From Stachybotrys elegans (Eukaryota; Ascomycota; Sordariomycetes; Hypocreales; Stachybotryaceae), in contig JAGPNK010000013.1 of the NCBI GenBank assembly GCA_020746835.1, forward strand, positions 1,116,001 through 1,180,000: a stretch of 64,000 bases of DNA, written 5' to 3'. Of this stretch, positions 60,428-64,000 are shown one piece after another. The notes below the pieces were generated by a model. That model had not been told where the DNA came from. It searched no databases and saw only the letters and a program-made list of their open reading frames with translations. Within the stretch, counting starts at the first letter, position 1. Every line of letters starts with the position of its first letter. A program made the translations under genes and the position numbers.

Positions 60428-61931
60428 ATGAAGTCATCTGCTTGGCCTCTTATTTGGGCCGCTCGCATTGCTGGCGCCCTACGAGTGCGGCAAACACCAC
60501 AGGGAAGTGCCAGTGTTGACCTAACACAACGCACTGGTCCTGCTGAGTTCCTGGCCTCCGGCTTCATCTATGGCTTCCCAGACAACGGAGTCGAAGCTGA
60601 TACCTCCATCCCAGAGAATCTTGTGACCGATATCAAGTTCCGAGCCTCTCGTGCCGGTGGTGCCCAATTGCCGGCGCCGGGATGGGCGGTTGATGGCTAC
60701 GACGGCTACGTTGGACGTTTCAACTCTACCTTGTCCAACTACCGCACCACACGCAAGTATGGAGGCGACTTCATCCTTTTGCCTCATGATCTGTGGGGTG
60801 CCGATGGCGGACTTGGCGATGGTACTTATCCAGGTGACGATGGCGACTGGACCATGATGGAAGAGTTTTACGCCCAGCTCACCAAAGATCTCAGAGACAA
60901 CGACATGCTGCCTGGATTGGTCTTTGATCTTTGGAACGAGCCAGATATTGACATCTTCTGGAGCAAACCTTGGGAACAATATCTGGAATACTACGTTCGG
61001 GCCCACGAGATTGTCCGGTAGGTCTACCAAGCGCCATGACCATGGCTACATTCTCTTACACCATCTTACTGTCCTTGTACGCTGACAATCTTTAGACGGG
61101 AGCTCCCTGAGGTAGTCATCAGTGGCCCGTCCAGTGCCGGTTCGCCAAATCTCTCGGCAGACAAGTGGGATACCTGGATGGCAGCCATTGCGGAGAATGA
61201 CGCGATTCCCGATATTTACTCGTGGCATCAGATTGGGACATGGGAGCGTGAACCTGACTCTACCATTCCCGATTTCAATGCCCTTCGAGCTCGCCATGGT
61301 CTGCCAGAGAGGCCGATCGACGTGAATGAGTATGCCTGGCCCGATGAACAGAACCCAGCAACCTCTGCTTGGTACATTTCACAGCTTGAGAGACACAATC
61401 TCCGAGGGCTCCGTGCAAACTGGGGTAGCGGCTCGGACCTTCACGACACAATGGGTGACCTCATCTTTCGAACTGCAGATGGCTACCTCCCAAACGGCGA
61501 GTGGCACATGTACTGGTACTACGCCGAGATGACTGGTGACCGAGTTGCCACCACTGCCTCGAGCGATTTACTCTTTGACGCCTTTGGTATTGTCGCAGGT
61601 AATGTCGCAAAGATCCTGGCAGGTACAAGAACTGTTCAATCAGCCTACGAGATCAAAGTGTCTGGTCTGTCTGCCTTGGATCTGCCTACGGAGGGCAGTG
61701 TTAGGGTTCGAACGCTACGGTTTGATTGGGAAGGCAACGAGAGCGACACTGGCGGGCCTACTGATCTTGGGCTGAGCGACGTTGGCTATTCGGATGACAC
61801 GGTAGGTCTCATTGGTGAATCCTCTTCCTGAATCATGTCCGGTCTGCTAATTCTCAATCTCATCTTAGCTGGTACTCCTGTTAAGCCCTCCAGATAATTC
61901 GACGGCTTATGCATATGAGATCAACGTGTAG
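60428..61931 (+). CDS. Putative secreted glycoside hydrolase, clan GH-A-like
   Basis: Three exons, 60428-61017, 61096-61801 and 61869-61931, give 452 aa; the introns are 78 and 67 nt. The N-terminus is a weak signal peptide (MKSSAWPLIWAARIAGALRV). A TIM-barrel glycosidase pattern is seen: acid/base Glu171 in GLVFDLWNEPDID and a second candidate catalytic residue, Glu275, in PIDVNEYAWPDEQ. The C-terminal part (VSGLSALDLPTEGSVRVRTL then RFDWEGNESD) is a beta-sandwich as in GH39/GH79-like enzymes. The closest family is uncertain (GH39-like by feel). It probably hydrolyses a plant or fungal glycoside outside the cell, in line with the permease upstream and oxidase downstream. Confidence 0.8.
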
Positions 61932-62099
61932 GTAGATACGTCTGGAGAAACCCGATATTAGGCCAATGGCGGTGAATCAGCCTGTTTATATGGGGGTATA
62001 TTATTACCAGTAGCAGTAGTATGATGAGTGAGATTCATAATAAGGATACTTCATCTCGCCTGAAAAACCTCCCAAACATCACTTAATACAGAGTAAGCA

Positions 62100-62121
62100 G
62101 GTTCTTAAAATATTAAGAACC
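62100..62121. repeat. 22-bp palindrome with 9-bp arms
   Basis: GGTTCTTAA and TTAAGAACC separated by AATA. It could form a hairpin or be bound by a dimeric regulator. It lies 375 bp upstream of the GMC gene start. Confidence 0.7.
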
Positions 62122-62359
62122 GGGAGAGAATTAATTCGGTACTCCTGTCCCTAATTTCCGGTGCATCCTCCTCGTTGGAGCATTCCATGGAATCAGCATC
62201 TCATAAACAACGCCAAGCCGTCATCCCCCGCCTTTTGAGCCTCTTTTGGGCAAGATGTCCCAGCCGAGAAGGAGGTATAGCTTCCGTCGGCAGCATCAAT
62301 TGACAACTGCCGATGACACAGGCTGGCTTTGAACGTCAGGGATGTGCACAGTTATCGGT

Positions 62360-62367
62360 TATATATA
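62360..62367 (+). promoter_or_regulatory. TATA box of GMC oxidoreductase gene
   Basis: TATATATA, 115 nt before the start at 62475, in a position typical for fungal core promoters. Confidence 0.55.
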
Positions 62368-62474
62368 GGGAGCACACAACATTAGACCGCGTGGCCATGT
62401 AATCATCAATCATCTTTTGTTGATGAACGATACTCGTCTAGTTCTTCTTCCCGGTAATACCTCGTGACGAAGCT

Positions 62475-64000
62475 ATGCGGTCATCATTGTATTCGTCCGC
62501 CTTGTGGCTTGGCTTACTATCGGGGCTTGTGGGAGCAGTCCCAGCCCATGCCCGCCAAGCCACCATACTGAAGCGGCAAGCTGACGTGGAGGAGGAATAT
62601 GACTTTATTGTTGTTGGTGCCGGAACCGCCGGGTTGACAGTCGCAGATAGACTGAGCGAGAGTGGTGAACGTAAGATCTGACGAGGGCAAACTCGGTGTG
62701 ATTCGCTAAGACATACACCTAGATTCCGTCCTCGTGATAGAATACGGTTACCTCGACAATTCGCATTCTATCGAAGCAATTGTGGTTCCTGATCGCACGG
62801 CCGGGCCTCCTGATGAATATCCCGCTTCGACCCGAATGTACAACCTGACTTCCGTGCCACAGCCGGGACTCGGCGGAGCCAGCAGACCACTAGCAGCAGG
62901 ATCTGTGGTGGGAGGTAGCTCTGCTGTTAACGGCATGTTCTTTATGCGGGGCTCAGCCGAGGATTACGATGCCTGGGTGTGGGCTGCTGGCGAGGAACAC
63001 CATGACGAGTTTGCGGCTGAATGGGGTTGGGATAACCTGCTGCCATTCTTCAAGAAGAGTGTGACTTTTGTTCCGCCTACTGGGGATATGGTTCGTGAGT
63101 ATAACATTACATATGATGTTGAGGCCGCATATGGTGGATCAACGCCCATTTACTCCAGCTACCGTCCATTCCAGTGGCCCGCAACTGGTAAGCTTCCGCC
63201 CATTTCGGTCATCTTGATTTTTGGAGGTTTCTGACTGATGTTTCTGTAGTTGCCATGTGGAACGCGTTCAAGAAAATCCCAGGATTTCGATTCCCTCAAG
63301 AGGGAGCTGGAGGCGACGCATCGGGTGTCTTCTGGGCTCCCAACTCCAGGGACCCTGCCACAGAGCGAAGATCATATGCCAAGTCCGGCCACTATACCAA
63401 TGAGGATGGTCCTGCGACAAGAGATAATTTCCATCTGCTCCCCGGCCACAGAGTCACACAACTCATACTCTCCTCGCTGGATGAGGGTGCGGGTGCCGAC
63501 TGGCTTGCGGACGGTGTCCGCTTTGTGCCAAGAGATGGTGAGATGCCCGAAGAGGCTTGGGCGGTTCGTGCCAGAAGAGAAGTGATTATTTCAGCCGGAA
63601 CGGCACACACGCCGCAAGTTCTACAAAGGAGCGGTATTGGTCCTCACCATATTCTCGAAGCCGCTGGTGTCGAGGTCAAGGTTGAGCTCCCAGGCGTCGG
63701 CACCAACCTCCAAGACCACATGAACTTTGCCATATCATACACTTGTAAGTTCGAGTCACCCGCCATCTGGTCCGCTCCCTATGCTGATATGTTTGTCCCC
63801 AGTCAACAAGCAGATCACCCCAAACAGCACTACTCTCCTTCTTGATCAAGAATATGCTGCGAAGGCTCTTGATCTATGGGAGACCAACAAGACCGGTAAG
63901 TGATCCCGGGAAGTGGGACAACAGCGCGGCATGGTTCTAATGCACAGCATCAAGGTCCTTATACGACGTATGTGAATAGCGTTGTCTTTCTTCCACTGAA
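62475..64000 (+). CDS. Secreted GMC oxidoreductase, 3' end outside window
   Basis: Exons 62475-62670, 62723-63187, 63250-63744, 63803-63895 and 63955 to the window end; it is cut at base 64000. A signal peptide (MRSSLYSSALWLGLLSGLVG, then AVPAHA) precedes the FAD motif YDFIVVGAGTAGLTVADRLS. The GMC signatures are GGASRPLAAGSVVGGSSAVN then GMFFMRG, and VIISAGTAHTPQVLQRSGIG. The substrate-binding part and the catalytic His near the C-terminus lie outside the window. Family members oxidise alcohols or sugars such as glucose, aryl alcohols and cellobiose with release of hydrogen peroxide. The last acceptor (63955) was chosen because it restores GPYTTYVNSVVFL. It is the fourth gene of the same-strand block. 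Confidence 0.93.

Larger units (their letters stand above)
61932..62474. other. Intergenic; palindrome and TATA box
   Basis: No gene recognised. It contains the inverted repeat at 62100-62121 and the TATA box at 62360-62367, both listed separately. Confidence 0.45.

Overview
The window is nuclear DNA of a filamentous ascomycete, most likely a sordariomycete (Hypocreales-like). Genes lie on both strands and carry short GT...AG introns of about 45-90 nt with CTAAC/CTGAC-type branch sites. Typical fungal families fill it: Goodbye- and NACHT-type STAND proteins, Zn2Cys6 regulators, Dal5-type and sugar MFS transporters, secreted carbohydrate-active enzymes and a decayed Ty3/gypsy element. No rRNA, tRNA or CRISPR array was seen. 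Gene models were built by splicing by eye: every junction was checked for frame continuity and GT/AG (or GC/AG) ends, with no transcript evidence.

Layout. 1-8 kb: a large NLR-like STAND protein (Goodbye-like, NACHT, TPR, ZZ-like zinc finger) and a convergent F-box/LRR protein. 8.6-17.6 kb: secreted GH54 alpha-L-arabinofuranosidase (abfB), a Dal5-type MFS transporter, an FAD-dependent oxidoreductase, a 90-aa membrane/coiled-coil protein and a secreted CE2-like SGNH esterase. 17.9-24.7 kb: a head-to-head pair, an AAA+ ATPase with a DUF7025-like N-terminus and a NACHT STAND protein, sharing a 457-bp promoter. 25.4-29.7 kb: two secreted proteins of unknown function and a LURP-one/Tubby-like protein, with a 99-bp hairpin between them. 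30-36.7 kb: a wax-synthase-type acyltransferase, an NCS1 nucleobase permease (11 exons), an aldo/keto reductase and a thymine-hydroxylase-like 2-oxoglutarate dioxygenase. 39-50 kb: an MFS transporter, an SDR-type reductase broken by a TGA, two Zn2Cys6 regulators and a short secreted tyrosinase. 50-54.5 kb: a degenerate Ty3/gypsy pol fragment, an orphan gene, a fungal transcription-factor-like gene and unassigned coding-like sequence. 54.5-64 kb: four same-strand genes, namely a C2H2 plus Zn2Cys6 regulator, an alpha-glucoside/sugar permease, a secreted clan GH-A-like hydrolase and a secreted GMC oxidoreductase that runs off the end.

How the genes may work together. The best-supported functional grouping is NCS1 permease + aldo/keto reductase + 2OG dioxygenase. 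The two promoter regions serving these three genes share two exact 12-mers, TCGGTAGCCCGA and GATCGGGCTATC, whose 8-bp cores are reverse complements; this points to one regulator. The 54.5-64 kb block looks like a regulator-transporter-hydrolase-oxidase set for plant-polymer or glycoside use. The 17.9-24.7 kb pair and the first gene are candidates for fungal innate-immunity or incompatibility functions.
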